A stretch of DNA of 64,000 bases from Nostoc sp. 'Lobaria pulmonaria (5183) cyanobiont' (GCF_002949795.1 NZ_CP026692.1:1795501-1859500), one strand, 5' to 3'. Shown: positions 38,846 through 48,503, counted from the first letter of the stretch. The notes: generated by a model from the letters alone, not told the origin. A program made the numbers and translations.

Positions 38846-39586
38846 ATGACAGAGCAAGCAACAACTACCACAACGATTAATCTTTTGCAAGATAATATTC
38901 AAGTGTCTGCTTATCTGGCAGAACCAAAAGAACCTGGATCTTACCCAGGAGTCGTGGTATTACAGGAAATTTTTGGTATCAACGCTCACATTCGGGAAGT
39001 TACAGAACGGATTGCCAAACTTGGGTATGTAGCGATCGCACCTGCACTTTTTCAACGGATTGCTCCTGGCTTTGAAACCGGATACACACCCGAAGATATT
39101 GAAACGGGCAGAAGTTACGCCATGCAAACTCAAGCCTCAGAGTTATTGAGCGATATTCAACTAGCTATTGACTACCTCAAAAATCTGCCTCAAGTGAAAA
39201 AAGATGGTTTTGGCTGTATTGGCTTCTGCTTTGGCGGTCATGTCGCATATCTTGCAGCCACCCTGCCAGATATTAAAGCTACGGCTTCCTTCTATGGTGC
39301 TGGAGTTAGCACCCGCACGCCCGGAGGTGGCGCTCCTACTGTCACCCGCACCAGAGAAATATCAGGTACTCTCTATGCCTTCTTTGGCAAGGAAGATACT
39401 AGCATCCCAGCCGAACAAGTAACCGAAATTGAAGCAGAGTTAGAAAAATATAAAATTCCTCATCGTGTGTTTCGCTACGATGGAGCTGATCACGGATTTT
39501 TTTGTGACCATCGCGCCAGTTATAATCCTAAAGCTGCGGCTGATGCTTGGGAGCAAGTAAAACAACTCTTTGGTCAACTAAACTGA
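38846..39586 (+). CDS. dienelactone hydrolase family protein
   Basis: A 246-residue alpha/beta hydrolase with the dienelactone-hydrolase Cys nucleophile in IGFCFGGHVAY, Asp in FGKEDTSIP and His in GADHGFFCD. The early segment GVVVLQEIFGINAHIREV is typical. It is divergent from the GntR gene, so the two may share control. True substrate unknown; general cyanobacterial members are not known to degrade aromatics. Confidence 0.9.
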   Translation: MTEQATTTTTINLLQDNIQVSAYLAEPKEPGSYPGVVVLQEIFGINAHIREVTERIAKLGYVAIAPALFQRIAPGFETGYTPEDIETGRSYAMQTQASELLSDIQLAIDYLKNLPQVKKDGFGCIGFCFGGHVAYLAATLPDIKATASFYGAGVSTRTPGGGAPTVTRTREISGTLYAFFGKEDTSIPAEQVTEIEAELEKYKIPHRVFRYDGADHGFFCDHRASYNPKAAADAWEQVKQLFGQLN

Positions 39587-39599
39587 AGCATACACAGCC

Positions 39600-39665
39600 A
39601 AGTTCGTCATTGGTCATTGGTCATTGGTGAATAACAAAGGACAAATGACAAATGACAAATGACAA
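39600..39665 (+). repeat. dispersed repeat upstream of the S1 protein gene
   Basis: GTCATTGGTCATTGGTGAAT and GGACAAATGACAAATGACAA units in inverted order, as at 35299-35395 and 44196-44284. Confidence 0.75.
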
Positions 39666-39714
39666 TCTAAACTTCAGTTGCACCATATCAAATAACAATT
39701 AATCTTCAAAAGTC

Positions 39715-40617
39715 ATGAATTCCGAATCGAAACTTTCTCAAACAGCCAATTCGCCCTTTACAATGGACGATTTTGCCAAAGCACTAGAAAAACACGACTA
39801 CCAATTTCAAAAAGGACAGATTGTACATGGCAAAGTTTTCCAACTTGACCATGATGGAGCCTATGTTGATATTGGTGGCAAGTCGTCAGCTTTTCTGCCG
39901 CGCGATGAGGCTTCTTTGAGAGCAGTTACCGATTTGTCGGAGGTGCTGCCATTGCAAGAGGAAATGCAATTTTTGATTATCCGAGATCAGGATGCAGAAG
40001 GTCAAGTTACCCTTTCTCGAAAGCAGTTGGAAATTCAGCACATCTGGGAACGACTGACCGAAATGCAGGAAAATACTCAGACTGTGCAAGTACGGGTTAT
40101 GGGTGTGAATAAAGGTGGTGTAACTGTCGATATTCTTTCTTTACGGGGATTTATCCCGCGATCGCACCTGGCCGAGCGTGATAATTTAGAAGCACTCAAA
40201 GGTCAAAATCTGACTGTGGGCTTTTTGGAAATTAATAAAAACACCAACAAACTCATCCTTTCTCAGCGATTAGCAACTCGTTCTAGCAACTTCAGCTTAT
40301 TAGAACTAGGTCAACTGGTGGAAGGTAAAGTTACTGGCATTAAACCTTTTGGTGTGTTTGTCGATTTAAATGGTATGGGGGCTTTGCTTCATATCAAGCA
40401 GGTAAGCCAAAAATTCATTGATTCTTTAGAAAAGGTATTTCAAGTTGGTCAGCCAATTAAAGCTGTAATTATTGACTTGGATGAGGGTAAAGGGCGGGTT
40501 GCTCTTTCTACCAGAGTTTTGGAAAACTTCCCTGGCGAAGTGCTAGAAAATTTCGATGAGGTCATGGCTTCGGCTGAGGCGCGTGCTAATAGAGCTAATA
40601 ACAAAGCGTCTGAATAG
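39715..40617 (+). CDS. S1 RNA-binding domain protein (ribosomal S1 homologue)
   Basis: A 300-residue protein with three S1 motifs: about 33-103 (GQIVHGKVFQLDHDGAYVDIGGKSSAFLPRDE), 120-185 (VQVRVMGVNKGGVTVDILSLRGFIPRSHL), and 200-270 (GQLVEGKVTGIKPFGVFVDLNGMGALLHIKQVS). Cyanobacterial ribosomal S1 proteins are about this size, shorter than the six-motif E. coli protein. It may be the alternative S1 (often called rps1b) and probably binds mRNA at the 30S subunit. Confidence 0.88.
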   Translation: MNSESKLSQTANSPFTMDDFAKALEKHDYQFQKGQIVHGKVFQLDHDGAYVDIGGKSSAFLPRDEASLRAVTDLSEVLPLQEEMQFLIIRDQDAEGQVTLSRKQLEIQHIWERLTEMQENTQTVQVRVMGVNKGGVTVDILSLRGFIPRSHLAERDNLEALKGQNLTVGFLEINKNTNKLILSQRLATRSSNFSLLELGQLVEGKVTGIKPFGVFVDLNGMGALLHIKQVSQKFIDSLEKVFQVGQPIKAVIIDLDEGKGRVALSTRVLENFPGEVLENFDEVMASAEARANRANNKASE

Positions 40618-40650
40618 TTTTGAGGCGGGCTGCTTGCACAAAGTATAAAT

Positions 40651-40682
40651 AGTGCGTAGGCGTAGCCCGCCGTAGACATCGC
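40651..40682 (-). repeat. dispersed 32-bp repeat, copy 2
   Basis: Reverse complement of the repeat at 5424-5455 with one mismatch (GGCGG for GACGG). A degenerate relative lies inside the subtilase gene at 46738-46766. Confidence 0.85.
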
Positions 40683-40759
40683 ACCTGCGTTATGTCGGAT
40701 TAATCGGTGAATAGTGCCCAAAAATTGATCAAAAATCTAAATTGTGGGTTATTTTATTA

Positions 40760-40789
40760 CTCCCCCTGCATCTATAAAGATGTGGGGAG
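40760..40789. repeat. hairpin of the CCCCTGCATC family, copy 1
   Basis: CTCCCCCTGCATCT and AGATGTGGGGAG pair around ATAA. A close copy at 43109-43146 ends the SAP-like gene with a T run. Here no T run follows. Confidence 0.6.
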
Positions 40790-40844
40790 ATTGAAAATTG
40801 GGAAAACTTTTATTTAACAGACTATTTTATAGTACTTGGTTAAG

Positions 40845-40959
40845 TTATACCAATTCTGTATAATGATGCGCCAAATTATATAAGGAACGAACCGCAAAGG
40901 CGCAAAGGACACAAAGGAAGAAAGAAAATTTGGCGCAGCCTCACAAAGAAATGGTATTA
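40845..40959. mobile_element. MITE-like element, about 115 bp
   Basis: Terminal inverted repeats begin ATACCAATTCT on the left and read ATACCATTTCT from the right; GCGCCAAATT at 40868-40877 pairs with AATTTGGCGC near 40928-40937. The core (GAACGAACCGCAAAGGCGCA) recurs in the element at 59539-59666 and, degenerate, at 9455-9490. No coding capacity, so mobility would need a transposase elsewhere. Confidence 0.6.
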
Positions 40960-41026
40960 GTCTCCAGGGTTTTTAATATAGCGGTTCCCATTCAGATGCG
41001 GTACAACATTATATATATCGCAGGGT

Positions 41027-41055
41027 GTAGGGGCACGGCAATGCCGTGCCCCTAC
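41027..41055. repeat. 29-bp near-perfect palindrome
   Basis: GTAGGGGCACGGCA, one A, TGCCGTGCCCCTAC: a 14-bp perfect inverted repeat. I recognise the GTAGGGGCACGGCA core as a widespread cyanobacterial dispersed palindrome. Together with the other elements, 40618-41395 is a gene-free, repeat-rich stretch of 778 bases. Confidence 0.85.
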
Positions 41056-41395
41056 GGGTGTACCTCACTTTAGTGATTAGAAAATAAACACTAAAGTCCT
41101 TAATAAAAAACCTCTTACCTACTAATCTTAAGTTTAGATACTAATAGTATTTAGCTATAAATGTGGGTAAAAAATAATTTTATTTAGCTTCAGATAACTT
41201 TCACTTTGAGCCACAGAATTTATTCTGAGGAAGACGTGTAGGTAATGCCCAAATTATGCAATAGGTCTATCACAAAAATATTTTGTGTTACGATTTAGAT
41301 GCTTACCTACTTGTGAATTGAATTATTCAAGTTTAAAAACGCTACGATTTACCGCAAAACTCTATTCAGTTAAATTATCTACCTGAAAATTATTT

Positions 41396-42511
41396 ATGAA
41401 TGTTAGTACCGAAGAGACACTTATTCACCAGAAAATATATGCGAAAGAATTACGTTCCCTGATGCCACCTGAAGCATTTATCGCCGATTCAAGTAAGTTA
41501 ATTATCTTGTTCATTAATCTAGCAATTTTGATTTTAGGCTGGATGATAGCGGCGCGGTTAGATTCTTGGTCGCCATATCTTTTATGGCTTTATCTACCTT
41601 TAAGCATCATTATGGGCAATAGCGTGGTTGTCTTACTATTTAGCACCCACGATTTGATGCATGGTAGCGTAATTAAAAACCCCCGATTAATCTATATCAT
41701 TAGCTTTTTAGGGTTAACAATGTTGTGGATGCCACCAACGTTATGGAAAGCAGTTCATAACCGAGTACATCATAATCAGACTAATGATTTAGGCGACCCA
41801 GATCGCAATTACTTATATGAACAATCTTCAACCTGGGGAAAATGGATTCAGGACTTATTTGTGCCTTCTACTGAAGTCAATCCTATATGGTTCATAGTGG
41901 GATTGACTTCTGCCTGGGGAGTACATACTTTTCGTAATCTGACATCTGTGCTGTTTTTCAATCATGAATCCGTCGATTATGTTCCTGCTGCATTTAAAGT
42001 TAGTGCTAAAGATCGTCGAGCGATCGCAGGGGAATTATTGATGATGATAATGATTCATCTGAGTATCCTAATCTATCTCCAATTTGAACCCATAAAACTT
42101 ATACTTGGTTACTTTTTACCGATTGCAATTGGTTATGCTGGAGTGATTTTTTATATTTATACAAATCATTTACTTTGTCGGATGACCAGCGTTAATGATC
42201 CACTGATAAATAGTATGTCACTAAGGGTTTATAAAATATTTGACCTGTTGCATTTAAATTTTTCTCACCACACTGAACATCATATTTTTCCAGGAATGAA
42301 CTCTGACTTTTATGTGATGGTTAGGGACTTGCTAGAAACTCACTATTCTGAAACATTTAATTTATTGGATGCTGGGGAAGCTTGGTATTTGCTGCTGAAA
42401 ACTCCCCGGCATTATAAAGATGAAAATACTCTTACAGATTGGTCAGGAGAAAAGTCTGTTACCTGCCCTAAAAGCGACAAAGAAAAAGGTTTCTTGCAAA
42501 AACATTTTTAA
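41396..42511 (+). CDS. membrane fatty acid desaturase family protein
   Basis: A 371-residue integral membrane protein with the three His boxes of the desaturase/hydroxylase superfamily: HDLMH, HNRVHH and HHTEHH. Hydrophobic segments lie at about 33-52, 60-82, 95-112, 160-180 and 210-250. Diiron chemistry on an acyl chain or carotenoid is expected; the exact substrate is not clear. It has no neighbours in an operon. The promoter region before it is AT-rich with repeats upstream. Confidence 0.88.
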   Translation: MNVSTEETLIHQKIYAKELRSLMPPEAFIADSSKLIILFINLAILILGWMIAARLDSWSPYLLWLYLPLSIIMGNSVVVLLFSTHDLMHGSVIKNPRLIYIISFLGLTMLWMPPTLWKAVHNRVHHNQTNDLGDPDRNYLYEQSSTWGKWIQDLFVPSTEVNPIWFIVGLTSAWGVHTFRNLTSVLFFNHESVDYVPAAFKVSAKDRRAIAGELLMMIMIHLSILIYLQFEPIKLILGYFLPIAIGYAGVIFYIYTNHLLCRMTSVNDPLINSMSLRVYKIFDLLHLNFSHHTEHHIFPGMNSDFYVMVRDLLETHYSETFNLLDAGEAWYLLLKTPRHYKDENTLTDWSGEKSVTCPKSDKEKGFLQKHF

Positions 42512-42723
42512 TTCATAACTCTTATGTGTTAATAATTCTTCTCTATTTGATTTAATTGGTTGTAAATTTTGTGTGTTCCCTTTAGGATTAGGCATTATTG
42601 ATAAATATAAACAAGGCTTGATTTACTTGGTGCCAAAACAATAGCTTGCTTATTTGTGGTTGCTAGAACTTGCCGGAAGTACAACCACGAATATCCAATT
42701 TAAAAAATGGACACTACTATTTT

Positions 42724-43062
42724 ATGTTCACGCGTTCCGAACTTGAAATCAAGACTATTAAAGAATTACGCGATTTGTGTCGTAGATACGGCATTAAACC
42801 AACTGGGAATGCAGGATACAAAACCTCGTACATCGTAACTCTGATGGCATTTCCACTTTTAGCGCTGCAACAAATGAAGCAAGGTAAAGGCTTAAAATTC
42901 CCTAACTTTAACGCTATCCAGGTCATCAGTTCTGCTATAGATGAGATGAATTCACCTACAGATGAGCAAGCAGCACTAATTCGGATAACTTTAGAGGGCA
43001 GGAAAATGAGCTATCCTGACCGATATGACCAGGAAAACCTGCTAAATTTAGATGTCGCTTGA
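42724..43062 (+). CDS. SAP-like domain protein of unknown function
   Basis: A 112-residue protein. The first 35 residues (LEIKTIKELRDLCRRYGIKP then GNAGYKTSYIVTL) resemble a SAP motif, a short helix-extended-helix that binds DNA or RNA. The C-terminal part (KFPNFNAIQVISSAIDEMNS, DEQAALIRITLEGRKMSYPD) is unrecognised. I use ATG 42724; a TTG at 42670 would add 18 residues without family support. A terminator hairpin follows. Confidence 0.6.
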   Translation: MFTRSELEIKTIKELRDLCRRYGIKPTGNAGYKTSYIVTLMAFPLLALQQMKQGKGLKFPNFNAIQVISSAIDEMNSPTDEQAALIRITLEGRKMSYPDRYDQENLLNLDVA

Positions 43063-43108
43063 ACAAGCTATTGACTTGTTGAGCCAGTAAAACTAATCCC
43101 ATTATTCT

Positions 43109-43146
43109 ATCCCCTGCATCTACAAGGATGTGGGGGATCATTTTTT
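43109..43146 (+). terminator. hairpin terminator (CCCCTGCATC family, copy 2)
   Basis: ATCCCCTGCATC and GATGTGGGGGAT pair with loop TACAAG, followed by CATTTTTT. About 47 bases after the SAP-like gene. Related to the hairpin at 40760. Confidence 0.8.
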
Positions 43147-43318
43147 GAGTATTAAAATGAATAAGGTGTGACTTATTGGCATGAGAATATCTTGAGCATG
43201 GTAAAAAAGTATAAAAATATGCTCATATCTCTATTTAAGTATTGCTCAATGGATTTTGAGCATATATCGAGCATTTTGACAACTATAAACGCTGTAACTA
43301 TTCAATTTAGGTATTTAT

Positions 43319-44194
43319 ATGTTTCTAGTAACTGGAGCAACGGGAGGAATTGGTCGCAGAGTTGTGCGACTCCTACGACAACGAGAACAGTCTGTGCGGG
43401 CATTTGTCCGCCTTAATTCGCGCTACAGCGAGTTAGAACACCGGGGTGCAGAAATCTTCATCGGTGACTTGCTAGAGGAAAAAGATATCCAGAAAGCTAG
43501 TCGGGGTGTCCAGTATATTATCAGCGCCCACGGTTCTGATAGCGATGCCCTATCTTTAGATTACCGCGCCAATATTGAACTCATCGACCAGGCAAAAGCC
43601 AATGGTGTAGAGCATTTTGTCTTCATTTCCGTACTGGGAGCCGATCGCGGTTATGAAGATGCTCCCGTTTTCAAAGCCAAACGAGCAGTAGAGCGATATT
43701 TAGCAGCTAGTGGCTTAAATTACACTATTTTGCGCCCAGCTGGATTAGCATCTAACTTGCTACCACTGGTAGAACGATTTCGGGAAACGGGATTGTATTT
43801 GCTGGTTGGCGATCGCAAAAACCGTACCTCAATTGTCAGTACCGATGATTTGGCAAGGATAGTTGTGGATTCTGTGACAGTTGAAGGCGCTCGTAACCAG
43901 ATTTTACCCGTTGGAGGGCCGGAGATTTTATTACGAGAAGATATTCCCCGGATTTTTGGTCGGATTTTCGCCAAAGAACCAGTAATAATTAACTCACCTC
44001 TATTTCTCATTGATGGGTTACAGAGTGCATTGGGTTTATTTAATCCCCAAACCCAAAAAGCTTTGGGAACTTATCGTACATTGCTAGCAAATGAATTTTT
44101 CTGCACAAAAGATGAAATTGCCAGTTTAGAGGCGATTTTTAACTTCCAATTGGAGACATTAGAAAGTTTTTTGCGGCGCTATTTAGCAGTTTGA
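43319..44194 (+). CDS. NAD(P)-binding SDR, atypical (NmrA/Ycf39-like)
   Basis: A 291-residue protein. The nucleotide site is FLVTGATGGIGRRVVRLL at the N-terminus, followed by VRAFVRLNSRYSELEHRGAE, the VEHFVFISVLGA strand and Lys in FKAKRAVERYLAASGLNYTILRPAG. The catalytic Tyr-Lys of classical SDRs is not preserved, as in NmrA-like and Ycf39-type proteins, which often serve as redox sensors or assembly factors. It is separated from the HlyD gene by a repeat. Confidence 0.85.
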   Translation: MFLVTGATGGIGRRVVRLLRQREQSVRAFVRLNSRYSELEHRGAEIFIGDLLEEKDIQKASRGVQYIISAHGSDSDALSLDYRANIELIDQAKANGVEHFVFISVLGADRGYEDAPVFKAKRAVERYLAASGLNYTILRPAGLASNLLPLVERFRETGLYLLVGDRKNRTSIVSTDDLARIVVDSVTVEGARNQILPVGGPEILLREDIPRIFGRIFAKEPVIINSPLFLIDGLQSALGLFNPQTQKALGTYRTLLANEFFCTKDEIASLEAIFNFQLETLESFLRRYLAV

Positions 44195-44195
44195 A

Positions 44196-44284
44196 TAGTC
44201 ATTAGTCATTGGTCATTCGTGAATAATCAAGGACAAATGACAAATGACAAATGACAAATGACAAATGACAAAGGACAAAAATAT
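44196..44284 (+). repeat. dispersed repeat upstream of the HlyD gene
   Basis: AGTCATTAGTCATTGGTCAT then five AATGACA units and AAAGGACAAAA. Its terminal units run straight into the ATG at 44285 and leave the frame open upstream, giving an apparent extra nine residues. Confidence 0.75.
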
Positions 44285-45766
44285 ATGGTAAATGCTGCTC
44301 AAGCACGTCAAACAAAAGAACGATTCGCCCAACCGGAGGAACAACTCACTTATGAGTTAGGGAAAGCGGTACAGGAATTGCCACCCCTGTACACTAGATT
44401 ATTAGCGGGAACGATGAGCGCCATCGTATTTGGGGCGATCGCTTGGGCGTACTTCTCGCAAATAGATGAAGTAGCAACAGCACCAGGGGAATTAATTGCT
44501 TCTACACAGGTAAGACCGGTGACATCTTTGGGTGGAGGGTCAATTGTCGCTGTCAAAGTCCAAGAAGGCGATCGCGTTACTAAAGGTCAAATTCTGATTC
44601 AAAAAGATCCAGACTTGCAAATAACCGATGTTTCCCGCCTAGCTAAATCTACCAGATTGATTCAAGACGATTTGCAACGTTTGGATGCAGAACGCACCGG
44701 AGTTAAAACTACTGGGACGAAACTGCAAGATGAACTTTTAAACTCCCGCCTGCAAGACTTCCAAGCGCGTCAAGCAGCGGCGGAAGCAGAAGCAAATCGC
44801 CAAATAGCACTTATCGATCAAGCCAAAGTCCGCTTGACTCGATTGCAAGACAACTTAGTTAATGCCAAAAGCAGTTTTGCGAATGCTCAAACCAACCTTG
44901 TCAATGCAGATAGCATCAGAATTAAAATTGAAAGTAATTTAGCCCTTGCTCAAGAAAGGGAAAAAAGCTTACGCACTCTAATTACTTCTGGCGCTGTACC
45001 TCGTGTCGATTACCTGGATGCCCAAGAAAGATTAACTCGTGCAAAGACAGAAATCACCAAAGCGCAAGATGAAGTTACCAACGCCCAGAATAGAATCACA
45101 GAGGCTCAAGATAAAGCCACATCATTAGAAAAAGATATTGCTGCCCAAGTCCAGGAAATTCGCCAAGCAGAACAAGCTTACAACGCTGCACGCAGTCAGG
45201 CCCAGCGTGTAGCATCAGAACGCCAAAGCGAAATTTTGACGCAGTTTAATAAGCGTAAAGAAGAACTGACAACTGTTCAAGGTCAATTAGAGCAGGCGAG
45301 GAAGCAACAAGCTTTAGAAACGATTGAGGCTCCCGTAGCCGGTACAATTTATAAAGTCAAAGCCACCAAGGGGCCAGTACAATCGGGTGAAGAATTGCTG
45401 TCAATTTTGCCGGAAGGCGAAGAAATGCTTCTAGAGGTAAAAGTTCTCAACCGCGATATTGGGTTTATTCGTCAAGGAATGAAGGCAAAAGTGAAAATGG
45501 CGACTTTTCCCTTCCAAGAATTTGGGATTGTGGATGGCGAAGTTATGCAAGTCAGTCCAAATGCAATTGCTGATAAAGAATTGGGTTTAGTTTTTCCGAC
45601 GAGAATTAAGCTAAATAAACACGCAGTGAATGTTCGAGGTCAAGAAGTAGAATTTACACCAGGGATGGCTGCTACAGGTGAAATTGTCACTCGTAAAAAG
45701 TCAATTTTGACATTCATCACTGAGCCTGTGACACGGCGGTTCAATGAGGCATTTTCCGTTAGGTAG
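44285..45766 (+). CDS. HlyD-family type I secretion membrane fusion protein
   Basis: A 493-residue periplasmic adaptor. One transmembrane helix (about residues 40-58, RLLAGTMSAIVFGAIAWAYF) is followed by a lipoyl-type half motif (GSIVAVKVQEGDRVTKGQIL), a long alpha-helical coiled coil (about 120-350), the second half (ETIEAPVAGTIYKVK) and a beta-barrel region with FIRQGMKAKVKMATFPFQ. It would bridge an ABC exporter and a TolC-like channel. The matching ABC protein lies at 48603-51305 on the other strand. Start chosen at ATG 44285 because upstream codons are repeat. Confidence 0.92.
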   Translation: MVNAAQARQTKERFAQPEEQLTYELGKAVQELPPLYTRLLAGTMSAIVFGAIAWAYFSQIDEVATAPGELIASTQVRPVTSLGGGSIVAVKVQEGDRVTKGQILIQKDPDLQITDVSRLAKSTRLIQDDLQRLDAERTGVKTTGTKLQDELLNSRLQDFQARQAAAEAEANRQIALIDQAKVRLTRLQDNLVNAKSSFANAQTNLVNADSIRIKIESNLALAQEREKSLRTLITSGAVPRVDYLDAQERLTRAKTEITKAQDEVTNAQNRITEAQDKATSLEKDIAAQVQEIRQAEQAYNAARSQAQRVASERQSEILTQFNKRKEELTTVQGQLEQARKQQALETIEAPVAGTIYKVKATKGPVQSGEELLSILPEGEEMLLEVKVLNRDIGFIRQGMKAKVKMATFPFQEFGIVDGEVMQVSPNAIADKELGLVFPTRIKLNKHAVNVRGQEVEFTPGMAATGEIVTRKKSILTFITEPVTRRFNEAFSVR

Positions 45767-45871
45767 GAAAGTCTGTGAGATCGGCGATCGCTTCGTTATC
45801 TCACTCATCTTCACAACTGGAGTTTAGACTAACCCATGATCAAATGACCCAGCAGCACTGAGTTGACATAT

Positions 45872-46193
45872 CTACATACCCATTGCCTGGGAAACCCGTC
45901 TTAGGGTCATTTTAACCTCTGACTTTTGCCAGGAGAGAGGGTTGTCAGTTACAATATCAGGCGCTAGCCAAAGTTGCCAAGTCATTAATGGTAGCAAGTC
46001 ACTCCAGTGTTCGCAATGTTCCGGGGAAAAACCACAATTGGAATGCAGTATTAAAATTTTCAATTAACATTTCGTCATCTAAAGTCAGTTCAGACTTTTT
46101 CAAAGTTTTGAGGTATCTGTATCGTTTAAGCGCTTTTTGCTGTTGGTAGCCTCTATCTGTCTCAAGGTGCCAATTGTTGTAGTCCTTCGGCAT
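45872..46193 (-). pseudogene. possible transposase-type remnant, frameshifted
   Basis: Two overlapping frames: 46193-45999 (MPKDYNNWHLETDRGYQQQK and KTLKKSELTLDDEMLIENF) and 46063-45872 (SDLLPLMTWQLWLAPDIVTD, NPLSWQKSEVKMTLRRVSQAM). The second resembles the C-terminal region of some cyanobacterial transposases (WQLWLAxDxxxDNPLPWQK). They probably were one or two genes brought together by decay; the identification is tentative. Confidence 0.4.
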
Positions 46194-46529
46194 ACTAATT
46201 ACGTTTCCAATTAAGAGGAAAGTCTTGCTTGACGATTAGCATTAACTAGCTGTAAACTGCTGAGTTAAGATTTAATGAAGTTCTGTAAAGTTTAACATTG
46301 TCTTTAGATTTTGTCAGCACTGATGTGCAATTGATTAAAAACTCGTTGCAATGCTTGCAGCGCCGCTCTGTTACAAAAACTTCATTCCAACTTATGTATC
46401 GCACAAGTCACGCCTAAAAACGTAAGGATTTAGCTTGCTAAACCCCTACATTCATTCACGACTGATGAGGAAGTTGGTTGACTTTCTTAACCGAGGAGTA
46501 TTGAACTCGACTGCAAATCGCTATAATTT
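46194..46529. other. intergenic region
   Basis: About 335 AT-rich bases before the 3' end of the subtilase gene. No gene-like frame, and no clear terminator; GCAATGCTTGCAGCGCC is a small imperfect inverted segment. Confidence 0.3.
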
Positions 46530-48140
46530 TCAAGTCATACCCAAGAATTTTCTATACTGATCTATTTGTTTTTGCATTTCCTCTAGTTGTTTGCCAAAAT
46601 CGAGATTATTCTCATCCTCATTGCTATTCACATTGATGTTGCCCAGAATATCCTCATAGTTTTGGAATTGCGACCATAATTCTGGATTGGCTAATCCATT
46701 ATTATCTGCGGCTGATGTCAGATATTTTGTAGTTTCTGCGTAGGTGTAGCCTGTCTTAGACATTGCCTGACCGATCGCAGGGCTAAAATCAGAATTATTC
46801 CAACTAGTGGTAGTTTCTGGTGTTAGAGATTTTCCTGTTTCTGTAATTGCCTGACCGATTCGAGAACCAAAATTGGAACTATTAAAACTAGAGCTTGTAG
46901 TTTGTGTCTTATTTACTGCTGTGTCTGCAATTACCTGACTTGCAAGAGAACTGACATGAGAAAGATTAAAACTAGAGCTTGTAGTTTGCGTACTATTTCC
47001 TGCGGTTTCTGTGACAATCTGACGCACTTGAGCATCAGTCAGGTTGGGGTTAGCACTAAGCATCAGAGCAACGATACCAGCAACGTGGGGAGCAGCCATA
47101 GATGTGCCGCTATAAGTGTCATACTGATTATTCGGAACTGATGAATAAATCTTGACTCCTGGAGCGGTGACGTAAGCGATTTGATTTGTTCCAGAGCGGT
47201 TAGAGAAGTCGGCCAAATTATTATTCTTATCTACTGCCCCAACGGCAATTCCCGACTTGGATGCATAGCGGGCGGGATAATCTGGTGATGAGTCACCATC
47301 ATTACCTGCTGCCATGACGACAATCACTCCTTTGCTGCTGGCATAGTCAATGGCTGACTCTAGAGTGCGATTGGAAGATCCGCCTCCTAAACTCAGGTTA
47401 ATCACATTAGCTCCATTATCTACAGCGTAGCGAATACCTTTAGATATGGAACTATAGGAACCAGAGCCAGAACTATCTAAAACTTTGACAGGCATAATCT
47501 TGGCATCGTAGGCAATACCAGTGACACCGTAGTTATTATTTTCTCCTGCGATCGTGCCGGAAACATGAGTACCATGACCGTTGTCATCTAGGGTGTTATT
47601 ATTTTGATCGGCAAAGTTCCAACCGTAATCATCATCAACATAGCCATTGCCATCATCATCTATACCGTTACCCGCAATTTCCTTGCTATTCGTCCAGATA
47701 TTATTTTTTAAATCTTCGTGGTTGTAGTCAACTCCAGTATCTACAACAGCCACAACGACGCCTTTACCTGTGTATCCATGTGCCCAAACTTCCGGTGCTT
47801 TAACCAGGTCTGCTCCCCAATTATTGCCACCAAGATCGGGAACATCAGCAAAGGTTTTCTGATTAATAGCTCTAGCCACTGCTGCTGCTCCATTAATCAA
47901 GCCATAGCCATTAGTGGGGTTATAATTTTGAGTGCTAAAAGTATTAGTAGCGTTACTGCTATTTTCAGATTCATCTTTGTTTAGTAACTGCACATCAGCA
48001 TCGGCTGAATGATAGCTACTACGTCTGCTGAAGTTAAGTCCGTAGTCATCTTTCGTATTAAAGCTATCTAATGAGGAGATTGAAGTGACATTGAGCCGTT
48101 TACTTGACAATATATTGTTATTAACATCATCAATATGCAT
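46530..48140 (-). CDS. subtilisin-like serine protease (S8) without signal peptide
   Basis: A 536-residue S8 protease. Triad: Asp in VVDTGVDYNHEDL, His in DNGHGTHVSGT, Ser in SGTSMAAPHVAG; oxyanion Asn in MAAGND. A calcium-binding-like segment (DDDGNGYVDDDYGW) follows the Asp. The ~90-residue prodomain-like N-terminus lacks a Sec signal. The C-terminal ~130 residues carry three or four units of about 34 residues with TTSSSFN / TETGKSLTPETTTSWNNSDF / IGQA. It sits between HlyD and the ABC exporter, so it may be a type I secretion substrate. ATG 48140 is preferred over TTG 48215. Confidence 0.85.
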   Translation of the reverse strand: MHIDDVNNNILSSKRLNVTSISSLDSFNTKDDYGLNFSRRSSYHSADADVQLLNKDESENSSNATNTFSTQNYNPTNGYGLINGAAAVARAINQKTFADVPDLGGNNWGADLVKAPEVWAHGYTGKGVVVAVVDTGVDYNHEDLKNNIWTNSKEIAGNGIDDDGNGYVDDDYGWNFADQNNNTLDDNGHGTHVSGTIAGENNNYGVTGIAYDAKIMPVKVLDSSGSGSYSSISKGIRYAVDNGANVINLSLGGGSSNRTLESAIDYASSKGVIVVMAAGNDGDSSPDYPARYASKSGIAVGAVDKNNNLADFSNRSGTNQIAYVTAPGVKIYSSVPNNQYDTYSGTSMAAPHVAGIVALMLSANPNLTDAQVRQIVTETAGNSTQTTSSSFNLSHVSSLASQVIADTAVNKTQTTSSSFNSSNFGSRIGQAITETGKSLTPETTTSWNNSDFSPAIGQAMSKTGYTYAETTKYLTSAADNNGLANPELWSQFQNYEDILGNINVNSNEDENNLDFGKQLEEMQKQIDQYRKFLGMT

Positions 48141-48503
48141 AAGTTTTTTCTCAAAGATAGCAACCGTTTTCTGACAGTTTGAAGCCTTGAAACCTTGACA
48201 ATAAGAAGATTTCAATCAATGTGTGAACAAGCCTCATTGTCAATAATTACTATGAAACTTCATAACAAAATGCTAATTTTATTACCAAAAAACACTCTGA
48301 CAAGTACAGTTTTCATTAAGAGTAAATTTATCGACTAAATCTTAAATTTTGGAGGTGTATTAATGGAGACTAATCCAAAAATAATAATAAAACGTTATAA
48401 CTATTTTTGTTACTTTTAAAACTGCTGCGATCGCTAGCTATAAAAGTATTTATACCACCCAGACTATAGCAAGGGGAATTATTGAAATCAGCAAAATCAA
48501 AAT
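48141..48503. other. intergenic region upstream of the subtilase gene
   Basis: AT-rich, contains the subtilase promoter region. The frame is open from 48140 back to a TTG at 48215, which would add 25 residues (KSSYCQGFKASNCQKTVAIF); I do not consider this translated. One HIP1-like GCGATCGC at about 48427. Nothing else recognised. Confidence 0.35.

Noticed and set aside
44258..44284. Upstream start for HlyD giving MTNDKGQKY
   Set aside because: Those codons are repeat units; ATG 44285 fits the family.
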